Below the pieces are notes generated by a model. The model saw nothing but the letters and a program-made list of their open reading frames with translations, was not told where the DNA came from and did not search any database. A stretch of 37,109 nucleotides of DNA. Origin: Neisseria uirgultaei (lineage in GTDB: Bacteria > Pseudomonadota > Gammaproteobacteria > Burkholderiales > Neisseriaceae). Below, one piece after another: positions 22,632-29,735 of the stretch. A program made the translations under genes and the position numbers. Numbering within the stretch: position 1 is the first letter of the stretch; every line of letters starts with the position of its first letter. Location of the stretch: NCBI RefSeq assembly GCF_962719845.1, contig NZ_CAUIYF010000016.1:1-37109 (forward strand), read 5' to 3'.

Positions 22632-23147
22632 ATGAGGGTGAAGTTTTTTTCCCTGCTGCTGCGCTTCGCCGGTTCCCTATTGCCGCCGTCGCATATGCGC
22701 GGCATCGGCATCGTCGGCAGACGGGTGCGCGGTTTTCTGGCACGACGGATTTCTCCGCATATCGGACGCGGGGTCAATATCGAACGCGGGGCGTATGTGT
22801 TTCCGGATACGGTTTTGGGCGATGGTTCCGGTATCGGGGTAAACTGTGAAATCTGCCGCGGGCTGGTAGTCGGCAAAAATGTGATGATGGGGCCGGAATG
22901 CCTGTTCTATTCGACCAACCACAAGTTTGACCGTGAAAACAAACGCTTTGAGGGCTACACGGAAATCCGTCCGATTACGTTGGAGGACGATGTCTGGCTG
23001 GGGCGCAGGGTGATTGTGATGGCGGGCGTAACCGTCGGACGCGGTTCGGTCGTGGGCGCGGGCGCGGTGGTTACAAAAGACATTCCGCCCTACTCTTTGG
23101 CGGTAGGCAATCCGGCAGTGGTGAAAAAGAATCTGCTGGAAGGTTGA
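22632..23147 (+). CDS. Hexapeptide-repeat (left-handed beta-helix) acetyltransferase
   Basis: 171-residue acyltransferase of the maltose/serine/galactoside acetyltransferase class. After a short hydrophobic N-terminal helix (VKFFSLLLRFAGSLL), repeats of the form [LIV]-G-x(4) run from about residue 44 to 155 (IGRGVNIERGAYV, VGKNVMMGPECLF, VWLGRRVIVMAGV, VGRGSVVGAGAVV). The active-site His is probably residue 97 in YSTNHKFD, and the C-terminus AVGNPAVVKK is typical. Start at 22632 is fixed by AAGGAGGT 4 nt upstream. Substrate unknown; sugar O-acetylation of a surface glycan is plausible but not shown. Divergent from rpmE. Confidence 0.85.
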   Translation: MRVKFFSLLLRFAGSLLPPSHMRGIGIVGRRVRGFLARRISPHIGRGVNIERGAYVFPDTVLGDGSGIGVNCEICRGLVVGKNVMMGPECLFYSTNHKFDRENKRFEGYTEIRPITLEDDVWLGRRVIVMAGVTVGRGSVVGAGAVVTKDIPPYSLAVGNPAVVKKNLLEG

Positions 23148-23180
23148 ATGCCGTCTGAACGTGTCGGGGTGGATAATCTG

Positions 23181-23212
23181 AAAAAACAGGAACATCGTTC
23201 CTGCTTTTTTTT
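23181..23212. terminator. Bidirectional intrinsic terminator inside an inverted DUS pair
   Basis: CAGGAAC/GTTCCTG (23187-23203) with loop ATC, flanked by six A and seven T, so it works in both directions for the convergent acetyltransferase and TlpA-like genes. It is itself bracketed by inverted DUS copies at 23148-23159 and 23217-23228. Confidence 0.88.
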
Positions 23213-23230
23213 GCGCTTCAGACGGCATCG

Positions 23231-23719
23231 CTATTGTGCCAGCGCGGTATCGATTTCTTGGTAGAGTTTGCCGAAATCGGGTTCGCCGACATAAGTTTTG
23301 AGAATTTCGCCTTTTTTGCCGATAAGGACGGAAGTCGGGTAAACCTGCGTGCCGAACGCCTGTCCGACGGCTTTATCCGCATCATACATGACGGCAAACG
23401 GCAAACCGTAGTCTTTGACATATTGGCGGACGCTTTCTATCGGATCGATGGGCTGGGCAACGGCGAGGACTTGGAAATCTTTATTTTTGTAGTCGTTTGC
23501 CGTTTTGATGACTTTGGGCATTTCGCTCACACAACCCGGACAGGAGGGAAACCAAAAATTAATCAGGGTTACTTTGCCTTGCAGGTCGGCGTTGGAAACG
23601 GTTTTTCCGTGCAGGTCGGGCAGGGAGAAGGCGGGCGCGGTTTTGCTGTCGGGGATGAGGACGATGGCAAGGAGGATGCCGATCAGTGCGACAGCGGCGG
23701 CGGTGAGTATTTTTTTCAT
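23231..23719 (-). CDS. TlpA-like membrane-anchored thioredoxin-fold protein
   Basis: 162 residues: an N-terminal membrane anchor (KKILTAAAVALIGILLAIVL), then an AhpC/TSA-TlpA type thioredoxin domain facing the periplasm. The redox motif is CPGC (Cys60, Cys63) in NFWFPSCPGCVSEMP; the cis-Pro is in VYPTSVLIGKKGE. Likely a periplasmic thiol reductase, possibly for c-type cytochrome or copper-protein maturation, though the partner is unknown. Start at 23719 overlaps the thioesterase stop as ATGA, indicating translational coupling. Frame upstream of this start is a shadow of the thioesterase gene. Confidence 0.88.
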   Translation of the reverse strand: MKKILTAAAVALIGILLAIVLIPDSKTAPAFSLPDLHGKTVSNADLQGKVTLINFWFPSCPGCVSEMPKVIKTANDYKNKDFQVLAVAQPIDPIESVRQYVKDYGLPFAVMYDADKAVGQAFGTQVYPTSVLIGKKGEILKTYVGEPDFGKLYQEIDTALAQ

Positions 23720-24099
23720 TCGGACAAGGCTTCCAGTGCGCGGGCAAGGGTGGCGGGCAGGCTGACGGTGCGTTGTGTGGCGGCGTGGACGGGCATCAGG
23801 GTGATGTCGGCTTCTGCGGCGGTTTTGCCGTTTGGCAGTGTAATCGTCTGGGTCAGCACAATGCGCCGCGTGCCGGGGGTTTTCAGACGGCATGAAAACT
23901 GCAATACGTCGCCTTCGACGGCGGGGCGGCTGTATCGGATGTCGATGCGGGCGACAATCAGTATGAGGTCTGCCAACTCGTGCAGCAGTCCGCGTTCTTC
24001 AAAAAACGCCCAGCGCGCTTCTTCGAGAAATTCGAGGTAGCGCGCATTGTTGACATGGCCGTAGCCGTCGAGATGGTAGTTGCGGACGGTCAGCTTCAT
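23716..24099 (-). CDS. Hotdog-fold acyl-CoA thioesterase (4HBT/YbgC-like)
   Basis: 127-residue hotdog protein. The N-terminal segment VRNYHLDGYGHVNNARYLEF carries the 4-hydroxybenzoyl-CoA thioesterase signature (usually D-x-x-G-H-V-N-N-x-x-Y), with Asp as the likely catalytic residue. Hydrolyses acyl-CoA or acyl-ACP thioesters in the cytoplasm; substrate unknown. Start at 24099 overlaps the previous stop as TGATG, and its own stop overlaps the next start as ATGA, so three genes form a tightly coupled unit. Confidence 0.9.
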   Translation of the reverse strand: MKLTVRNYHLDGYGHVNNARYLEFLEEARWAFFEERGLLHELADLILIVARIDIRYSRPAVEGDVLQFSCRLKTPGTRRIVLTQTITLPNGKTAAEADITLMPVHAATQRTVSLPATLARALEALSE

Positions 24100-24461
24100 C
24101 AGTTCAGGTTGATGGGTTGGAAGGCTTCGCGGGCAAGCGGTTCGTGTTCGAGGTCGGTAATGACGGTAGAAAGCTGGATGTCGAACCATTCGTTGAAAAT
24201 GTCGGCATCGAGTGCGGGCCACTCGCGTTCGTCTTCGCACCAGTCGGCAAGTTCGGCAGCGAAAATGTCTTCAAAACGGGCTTCGATTTCGTCCCATACT
24301 TCGTCGGCGGTTTCGCACGGGCGGACAAGGTAGGAATTGGCATCGGCCTGTATGTCTTCGAGGGTCAGTCCGTCAAGGTGGTTGCCTGGCAGGGTTTGCA
24401 GCCAGTTCCAAAAAGGTTCTAAGGGGATGAGGACGAATACGCTGCGGTTGACTTCGTACAT
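24099..24461 (-). CDS. Conserved hypothetical acidic protein
   Basis: 120-residue acidic protein (many Asp and Glu, several Trp) with no signal peptide or membrane segment. It begins MYEVNRSVFVLIPLEPFWNW and contains DEVWDEIEARFEDIFAAELA. I do not recognise a characterised family. Start at 24461 is well supported by AAAGGA 7 nt upstream; the open frame upstream overlaps the mlaA terminator. First gene of the coupled trio with the thioesterase and TlpA-like protein, so a shared process is possible but not evident. Confidence 0.8.
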   Translation of the reverse strand: MYEVNRSVFVLIPLEPFWNWLQTLPGNHLDGLTLEDIQADANSYLVRPCETADEVWDEIEARFEDIFAAELADWCEDEREWPALDADIFNEWFDIQLSTVITDLEHEPLAREAFQPINLN

Positions 24462-24549
24462 GGTTTTTCCTTTGTTGTCGCGCGGTATGCGCAAAAAAGG
24501 GATTATAGCCCAATCTGTAGTGTCGGACTGTCCGTTCCGACAGAAAGGA

Positions 24550-24581
24550 ATGCCGTCTGAACACGGATTTTCAGACGGCAT
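24550..24581 (-). terminator. DUS-pair hairpin after mlaA
   Basis: Inverted DUS copies at 24550-24561 and 24570-24581 form a 12-bp stem 5 nt past the mlaA stop. Lacks a long T run on the minus strand. Confidence 0.65.
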
Positions 24582-24585
24582 GGCT

Positions 24586-25413
24586 TTAGGGTTGTGTTCC
24601 GGGTTGCGTTTCGGCTTCCCCTGCTGCTTCTGCCTGTGTTTCGGATACGGAATCTTCTTGAACGGCAGTTTCCGCCGCACCGGTTTCGGAACTTTCTACC
24701 AATTCATCGATGTCGATATTCTCTTCAAGATTTTCAACAGGTGCCGCACCGGTCTGCCGCGCACGGACTTTCATATAGAGGTCGCGTGTGTAGCTGTATT
24801 TGTCGATGGCGGCATCGTCCAGACTGTCGGTCAAATCGAGCAGGCCTTCGCGCGTACTGACGGCGGCAGCGGCAGAGCTTCCCCAACGCCCTGCGGAAGT
24901 GCGGAAGACGATATTCTTGGGCGGATAAACAGAGGTAATGCCCGTGCCGAGCGCGTCGCGGACGGTGGACGGTCCTAAGACGGGCAACACGAAATAATTG
25001 CTGTTTTTCCATCCCCACGAGGCAAACGTGTCGCCCAAAGTGTTTTTATTGTCGGGAACGCCGCCCGCGCCGGCGATGTCGATGAGTCCGCCCAAACCGA
25101 AGGTGGTATTGATGCCGACTCGGACGAGGTCTTCGCTTGCGCGCTTGATGTCCAAGCGCAAGATATTGCTGCCGAAGCTGACCACGTCGCGCAGGTTGTT
25201 AAAAAAATTGGACACGCCGGCACGGACGGGTTTCGGCGCAACTTTGCGGTAACCGCGCGCGGCAGGGGCAAAAATGTAGCGGTCGGCTTGATCGTTAAAC
25301 CTGCTGACGGCGCGGTTATACCCTTCATAAGGATCGGCAGGACGGGTTTCTGCAAATGAAGGGGCAGAGGCGAATCCAATCAGCAGGAGGATGGCGTAGG
25401 CGGTTTTTTTCAT
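24586..25413 (-). CDS. mlaA: Phospholipid transport protein MlaA (VacJ)
   Basis: 275-residue outer-membrane-associated protein that removes phospholipids from the outer leaflet and hands them to MlaC. Family blocks DPYEGYNRAVSRFNDQAD, VRAGVSNFFNNLRDVV, FGLGGLIDIAGAGG and TLGDTFASWGW are present. Unlike E. coli MlaA, the signal peptide (MKKTAYAILLLIGFASAPSFA) ends with an AxA-type signal peptidase I site and has no lipobox cysteine, so the protein is probably not lipidated. A C-terminal 40-residue acidic Glu/Ala/Thr-rich tail is extra to the core. Start at 25413 overlaps the mlaB stop as ATGA. Confidence 0.94.
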   Translation of the reverse strand: MKKTAYAILLLIGFASAPSFAETRPADPYEGYNRAVSRFNDQADRYIFAPAARGYRKVAPKPVRAGVSNFFNNLRDVVSFGSNILRLDIKRASEDLVRVGINTTFGLGGLIDIAGAGGVPDNKNTLGDTFASWGWKNSNYFVLPVLGPSTVRDALGTGITSVYPPKNIVFRTSAGRWGSSAAAAVSTREGLLDLTDSLDDAAIDKYSYTRDLYMKVRARQTGAAPVENLEENIDIDELVESSETGAAETAVQEDSVSETQAEAAGEAETQPGTQP

Positions 25414-25688
25414 GATTTCAGCCAGTCTTTGATTTCGTACAGTTCGGACAGCGCGCGCACGGATTCCGGAATACCGGTCAGCCTGACGCTGCCTTTGCCG
25501 CCGCGCAGCACTTCGAGCAGCAGCGACACGCAGGCGGAATCGGCACGTTTGACACCGCCGAAATCGACGGCAATGGTTTCTTTCAGACGGCATTGCTGCC
25601 GGAAACGCTCAAATGCGTCCCCGGTCAGGGTTTTGACGGTGATGTCGCCGCCGATGTGCAGTGTTCCGTTGTTGAGTTCTGTATGCAT
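25410..25688 (-). CDS. mlaB: STAS-domain protein MlaB
   Basis: 92-residue cytoplasmic STAS protein that binds MlaF and stabilises or activates the MlaFE transporter. The STAS pattern is visible: a beta-strand-rich start (GTLHIGGDITVKTL), then AVDFGGVKRADSACVSLLLE, where the Ser-Ala-Cys stretch corresponds to the conserved loop. ATGA overlap with mlaA. Preceded by a hairpin after mlaC. Confidence 0.88.
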   Translation of the reverse strand: MHTELNNGTLHIGGDITVKTLTGDAFERFRQQCRLKETIAVDFGGVKRADSACVSLLLEVLRGGKGSVRLTGIPESVRALSELYEIKDWLKS

Positions 25689-25706
25689 AGTGTTTGTTCG
25701 GAAAAC

Positions 25707-25730
25707 CCATACCGCCCTCGGACGGTATGG
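25707..25730 (-). promoter_or_regulatory. Stem-loop between mlaC and mlaB
   Basis: CCATACCG (25707-25714) pairs with CGGTATGG (25723-25730), just after the mlaC stop and about 20 nt before mlaB; on the minus strand it is followed by GTTTTCC. Could be a partial terminator or a 3'-end stabiliser for mlaC within the operon. Confidence 0.5.
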
Positions 25731-25738
25731 TTTGTCGG

Positions 25739-26329
25739 TTATTTGCCGCCGTTTTTGGCTTTCAACTCGGCAATCAGTCCGTCCACGCCTTTCGCTTTAA
25801 TAATTTCGCCGAATTGGTTGCGGTACACGGTTACCAAGCTCGCGCCTTCGATGGCGACGTTGTAGGCACGGTATTTGCCGCCGCTTTGGTAGGTAGTGAA
25901 GTCCATGTTGACGGATTTTTGCCCGGGTACGCTGACTTCGGCTCGGACGATGATTTCTTTGCCGCCTTTATTGACAATAGGATTGTCTTTAACGTTAACG
26001 TTGGCATTTTTGAATTTCAACATGGTACCGGAGTAAGTGCGGATCAGCAGGGTTTGAAATTCTTTGGTCAACTCTTGTTTTTGCGTGTCAGACGCAGTAC
26101 GCCAAGGGTTGCCGACCGCCAGTGCGGTCATGCGTTGGAAATCGAAATAAGGGGTTGCGTATGCTTCGGCTTTTTGGCGGGCAGTGTTGGCATCGCCGTT
26201 TTTTAAGATGCTCAATACTTGAGTGGCATTTTGACGGATTTGGTTTACTGCGTCGGCAGGGGCGGCAACCGCCATGCTGATGCTCAAGATGCCGATGCTC
26301 AGTGCGCTGATGAAAGAGGTTTTTTTCAT
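25739..26329 (-). CDS. mlaC: Periplasmic phospholipid-binding protein MlaC (Ttg2D)
   Basis: 196-residue soluble periplasmic shuttle between MlaA in the outer membrane and MlaFEDB in the inner membrane. Signal peptide MKKTSFISALSIGILSISMAVA followed by the mature start APADAVNQIRQNATQ. The MlaC core shows YFDFQRMTALAVGNPWRTAS and YRAYNVAIEGASLVTVYRNQF. In Neisseria the orthologous mla locus has also been described as a glutamate importer (GltT system), so the native substrate assignment has two strands in the literature. Confidence 0.93.
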   Translation of the reverse strand: MKKTSFISALSIGILSISMAVAAPADAVNQIRQNATQVLSILKNGDANTARQKAEAYATPYFDFQRMTALAVGNPWRTASDTQKQELTKEFQTLLIRTYSGTMLKFKNANVNVKDNPIVNKGGKEIIVRAEVSVPGQKSVNMDFTTYQSGGKYRAYNVAIEGASLVTVYRNQFGEIIKAKGVDGLIAELKAKNGGK

Positions 26330-26365
26330 GATTAAGTGTCCTAGTTTGAATATGATGGTGTACGT

Positions 26366-26863
26366 TTATTCGGTGGCTTTTGCCGCATCGTCGCCGCCCG
26401 CCGCGTTTTTCTCGGCGAAGCTGGTCATGAATTTACCGATTAGGTTTTCCAGAACCATGGCGGAGCTGGTAACGGAAATGGTATCGCCTGCGGCGAGATT
26501 CTCGGTGTCGCCGCCTTGTTGCAGGCCGATATATTGTTCGCCCAAAAGTCCCGAAGTCAGGATTTGCGCGGAAACGTCGCTGCTGAACTGATATTTGCCG
26601 TCCAAATCGAGGCGCACCCTCGCCTGATAGGATTTCGGGTCAAGCCCTATAGCGCCGACGCGCCCGACCAATACGCCTGCGGATTTGACGGGGGCATTGA
26701 CCTTCAAACCGCCGATGTCGCCGAAATCGGCATAAACGGCGTAGGTTTTGTCCGAACCGCCGAACGCCGCGCCGCCCGCCACGCGGAAAGCGAGAAAGCC
26801 GACCGCCGCCGCGCCGATCAGGACGAACAGTCCGACCCAAAATTCCAATATGTTCTTTTTCAT
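26366..26863 (-). CDS. mlaD: MCE-domain protein MlaD
   Basis: 165-residue inner-membrane-anchored protein with one N-terminal helix (LEFWVGLFVLIGAAAVGFLA) and a single MCE domain (TYAVYADFGDIGGLKVNAPV, VGRVGAIGLDP). Forms a hexameric ring through which lipid passes to the MlaFE complex. Start at 26863 has AAGGAA 6 nt upstream; the much longer open frame upstream is a shadow of mlaE. Confidence 0.94.
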   Translation of the reverse strand: MKKNILEFWVGLFVLIGAAAVGFLAFRVAGGAAFGGSDKTYAVYADFGDIGGLKVNAPVKSAGVLVGRVGAIGLDPKSYQARVRLDLDGKYQFSSDVSAQILTSGLLGEQYIGLQQGGDTENLAAGDTISVTSSAMVLENLIGKFMTSFAEKNAAGGDDAAKATE

Positions 26864-26913
26864 TAAAGTTCCTTGAATATCCGATGTTCCGCGTTTCGTC
26901 TTCAGACGGCCTG

Positions 26914-27690
26914 TCAATCTGTAAACATCCACGCGGTCAATATAAAATCGACCGCCAAAATCGTCAGGGCGGACGAAACCACCGTGCGCGTGCTGGCGCG
27001 CAAAATGCCTTCCGAGGTCGGGACGCAGTGGAAGCCCTGATGCACGGCAATCAGCGTTACCGCCACGCCGAACGCGGCGGATTTGATCAGACCGTTGATT
27101 ACATCGTAATGTATCGTGATGTTGTTCTGCATTTGCGACCAGAAAATGCCGCTGTCCAAACCCAGCCAGGTTACACCGACCAAATACGCGCCGAAAATGC
27201 CCGCCACGTTGAAAATCGAAGCCAAAAGCGGCATGGAAAACACGCCCGCCCAAAAGCGCGGCGCAACCACGCGGGCGACAGGGTTTACTGCCATCACGTT
27301 CATCGCCTCAAGCTGTTCGGTCGTTTTCATCAAACCGATTTCGCTGGTCATCGCACCGCCCGCACTGCTGGCAAACAAAATCGCTGCCAATACCGGACCC
27401 AGCTCGCGCAACAGCGAAGCCGCGACCATATAGCCCAAAATATCGGCGGATTTGAATTTTGCCAGCTGCGTATAGCCCTGCAAACCCAAGACCATGCCGA
27501 CAAACAGCCCTGAAACAGCAACAATCAACACCGACAGCACGCCGGCAAAATACACTTGGCGCACGCTCAGGCGCGGACGGACGAAAGCCGTACCGGATTT
27601 CGCCAGAATGTTCAGCAGAAACAGCGTAATACTGCCGAGGGATTGAATAAGGCCGAGGGTTTTCGCCCCGACGGAACGGATAAAATTCAT
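26914..27690 (-). CDS. mlaE: Lipid ABC transporter permease MlaE
   Basis: 258-residue permease of the MlaE/YrbE family with about five hydrophobic segments. Diagnostic blocks: LLRELGPVLAAILFASSAGG and the following MTSEIGLMKTTEQLEAMNVM, which contact MlaF. It forms the membrane core of the phospholipid transporter with MlaD above and MlaF/MlaB below. No strong ribosome site is visible at 27690. Separated from mlaF by 47 nt with one DUS. Confidence 0.95.
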   Translation of the reverse strand: MNFIRSVGAKTLGLIQSLGSITLFLLNILAKSGTAFVRPRLSVRQVYFAGVLSVLIVAVSGLFVGMVLGLQGYTQLAKFKSADILGYMVAASLLRELGPVLAAILFASSAGGAMTSEIGLMKTTEQLEAMNVMAVNPVARVVAPRFWAGVFSMPLLASIFNVAGIFGAYLVGVTWLGLDSGIFWSQMQNNITIHYDVINGLIKSAAFGVAVTLIAVHQGFHCVPTSEGILRASTRTVVSSALTILAVDFILTAWMFTD

Positions 27691-27737
27691 AAATTTCTAT
27701 GTGTAAGGTTCAACGGTTTCAGACGGCACCGGCTCGT

Positions 27738-28538
27738 TTACCCGAGCAAATCCTGCTGCAACGACGTTTGCGCCGGGTAGCGGTATGCCACGGGGCCGTC
27801 TGCCAGCCCGCCGACAAACTGGCGCACCCAAGGCGAATCCAGTTCGCGCATTTCCTGCGGCGAGCCGGAGAACATAATTTCGCCGTGCGCCAAAAAAATC
27901 ACCTGATCGACGATTTCCAAAGATTTTTCAATGTCGTGCGTTACCATAATACTGGTCGAACGCAAAGCCTTGTTGACGCGGCTGATCAAGTGGGCAATCA
28001 CGCCCAAGGAAATCGGGTCGAGGCCGGTAAACGGTTCGTCGTACAACATGATTTCGGGGTCGAGCGCAATCGTGCGTGCCAGCGCGACGCGGCGCGACAT
28101 CCCGCCGGACAACTCGGACGGCATCAGGTTTTCCACGCCGCGCAGACCGACCGCGTTCAGTTTCAACAAAACCAAATCGCGGATAACCGCTTCCGGCAGT
28201 TGCGTCAGTTCGCGCATCGGAAAAGCGATATTGTCGAATACCGACAAATCGGTAAACAGCGCGCCGTGTTGGAACAACACGCCCATACGGCGGCGGTGTT
28301 CATACAACTCGTCAGCCGAAAAGCCCGCCAAATCGCGCCCTTCTATCAGAACTTTGCCCGACTGCGGACGAATCTGTCCTGTAATCAGCCTCATCAGCGT
28401 GGTTTTGCCGCTGCCCGAACCGCCCATTACGGCGGCAAAATTGCCTTGCGGAATGCTGAAATTGATGTCGTTCAGAATCGGGCGGTCGCCATACGCGAAG
28501 GCGACATCTTTCATTTCGATAAAGGGGGATGGACTCAT
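27738..28538 (-). CDS. mlaF: Lipid ABC transporter ATPase MlaF
   Basis: 266-residue ABC ATPase powering phospholipid transport. Walker A GGSGSGKTT at residues 39-47, signature LSGGMSRRVALAR, Walker B IMLYDEPFTGLD. Start chosen at the Met of MSPSPFIEMKDVAF (28538), which begins shortly before the first strand of the ABC domain; upstream alternatives (a Met 11 codons earlier, or a TTG at 28598) have no ribosome site either, so the start is uncertain. First gene of mlaFEDCBA, divergent from an AraC-type regulator. Confidence 0.94.
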   Translation of the reverse strand: MSPSPFIEMKDVAFAYGDRPILNDINFSIPQGNFAAVMGGSGSGKTTLMRLITGQIRPQSGKVLIEGRDLAGFSADELYEHRRRMGVLFQHGALFTDLSVFDNIAFPMRELTQLPEAVIRDLVLLKLNAVGLRGVENLMPSELSGGMSRRVALARTIALDPEIMLYDEPFTGLDPISLGVIAHLISRVNKALRSTSIMVTHDIEKSLEIVDQVIFLAHGEIMFSGSPQEMRELDSPWVRQFVGGLADGPVAYRYPAQTSLQQDLLG

Positions 28539-28654
28539 GTACGGGCGGACGGTAGGTTTGACGGCGTGCATTTTAAGGCTTATCGGGAAGATGGGCAATT
28601 TTCAGACGGCATACGGGCGGCAGGTGTTGTGAAAATGCCGTTGTCGGCGGCGGA

Positions 28655-28703
28655 TTGTTTGCTGTGGCGAAAAATGTTATCTTTCAAATGATAACCTTTA
28701 TCA
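28655..28703 (+). promoter_or_regulatory. Promoter and overlapping palindrome cluster before the AraC gene
   Basis: TTGTTT (28655-28660) and TATCTT (28678-28683) with a 17-nt spacer give a plausible promoter. Around the predicted start site are three GATAA-type half sites: GTTATC (28676-28681) with GATAAC (28690-28695), and TGATAA (28689-28694) with TTATCA (28698-28703). This resembles a Fur box, which is built from repeats of that hexamer type, but an autoregulatory AraC site is equally possible. It ends 7 nt before the ATG, so binding or an RNA hairpin would also cover the ribosome site. Confidence 0.5.
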
Positions 28704-28710
28704 GAAAACT

Positions 28711-29628
28711 ATGGAAAAAGCAGAACATTTGAACAGCAGCCGGTTCGTCAATCTGGTCAAAAGAGGCGGCGGCAGCTATGTGGAGGGCGGCTACCGTTTC
28801 GATACTTTGTCCAACGGCATTTCCATCCACGGCGGCACGGTAACGGCACGGTGTGATTTTTGCAGCAGCCGCCTCGCCGAACCTTATGTGTCGTTCGTGC
28901 TGTTGCTGGAAGGCTCTTTGGACTTCGGCATCAACCGCCGCCGTTTTCAAATCGATGCGGACGGCGGCAAGATCGTTCTGATTGCTGTCGGGGAAGAAGT
29001 CCTGTTCAGCCGCTATCTTTATCGCGGCGGCAAAACGGTCAAAATGACCATTAAAGGTATGGAACAATGGCTGTTGTGCCCGGAATACGCGCGTTTCACC
29101 CCCATGCTTTACCGCGAGCCGGTCAGGATATGGGATTTGCCCCCAAACCTGCGCGGCTTGGCGGCATCCTGCCTGCAAGCCGTCCCAAGGGGGCATTTGG
29201 GCGAAACATTGCGCCGCGAGGCAGACGTTTTGCGGCTGCTGTCGGATTTGTGGGACACGGTTTCAGACAGCATTGGGACGGCGGCGGGAGAAACGGCGGA
29301 AGCAGACGCTATGCCGTCTGAAGACTTCAGCCGCACCCTGAATGCCGCGTTCGACGGCGGCGCACACCAAGTCAACCGGCTGACAGACGCGCTGAACATC
29401 AGCGAAAGGACGCTGCAACGCCGCATGCGCGACCATTTCGGCATTACCGCAAGCGAGTGGCTGCACCACAAACAAATGCAGCACGCGCTCTACCTGTTGC
29501 AAAACGGGGGTAAAAGCGTGGGCGAAACCGCGTATTTGTGCGGCTACCGCCACGTTTCCAGCTTTACTCAGGCATTCAGGCAATATTTCGGCAGCACGCC
29601 GGCGGAAACCAAAAAAGAAAACCGGTAA
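28711..29628 (+). CDS. AraC/XylS-family transcriptional regulator
   Basis: 305-residue regulator. The N-terminal part (about 1-190) is a sensor region of AraC-binding-like type (SFVLLLEGSLDFGINRRRFQ); the C-terminal part (about 210-300) is the AraC DNA-binding domain with two helix-turn-helix motifs, the first around QVNRLTDALNISERTLQRRM and the second around SVGETAYLCGYRHVSSFTQA, ending FGSTPAETKK. It resembles the neisserial AraC regulators MpeR and MtrA in type, but I cannot equate it with either. Divergent from mlaF and upstream of aldA, so either may be a target. Start at 28711 has a weak ribosome site. Confidence 0.9.
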   Translation: MEKAEHLNSSRFVNLVKRGGGSYVEGGYRFDTLSNGISIHGGTVTARCDFCSSRLAEPYVSFVLLLEGSLDFGINRRRFQIDADGGKIVLIAVGEEVLFSRYLYRGGKTVKMTIKGMEQWLLCPEYARFTPMLYREPVRIWDLPPNLRGLAASCLQAVPRGHLGETLRREADVLRLLSDLWDTVSDSIGTAAGETAEADAMPSEDFSRTLNAAFDGGAHQVNRLTDALNISERTLQRRMRDHFGITASEWLHHKQMQHALYLLQNGGKSVGETAYLCGYRHVSSFTQAFRQYFGSTPAETKKENR

Positions 29629-29670
29629 GCCGCATTTGATTTGAAACCCGAAATCCGCGTGTAAAGAAAC

Positions 29671-29699
29671 TTGTACGGCAATTTATTTGGGAATAAACT
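29671..29699 (+). promoter_or_regulatory. Candidate promoter of aldA
   Basis: TTGTAC (29671-29676) and TAAACT (29694-29699) with a 17-nt spacer, 36 nt before the aldA start. Confidence 0.5.
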
Positions 29700-29735
29700 A
29701 AAACTACATCCGACTACAAAACTGGAGAACCCGAA

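Noticed and set aside
27699..28691. 330-codon plus-strand frame opposite mlaF
   Set aside because: mlaF has all ABC ATPase motifs; the opposite frame has none.
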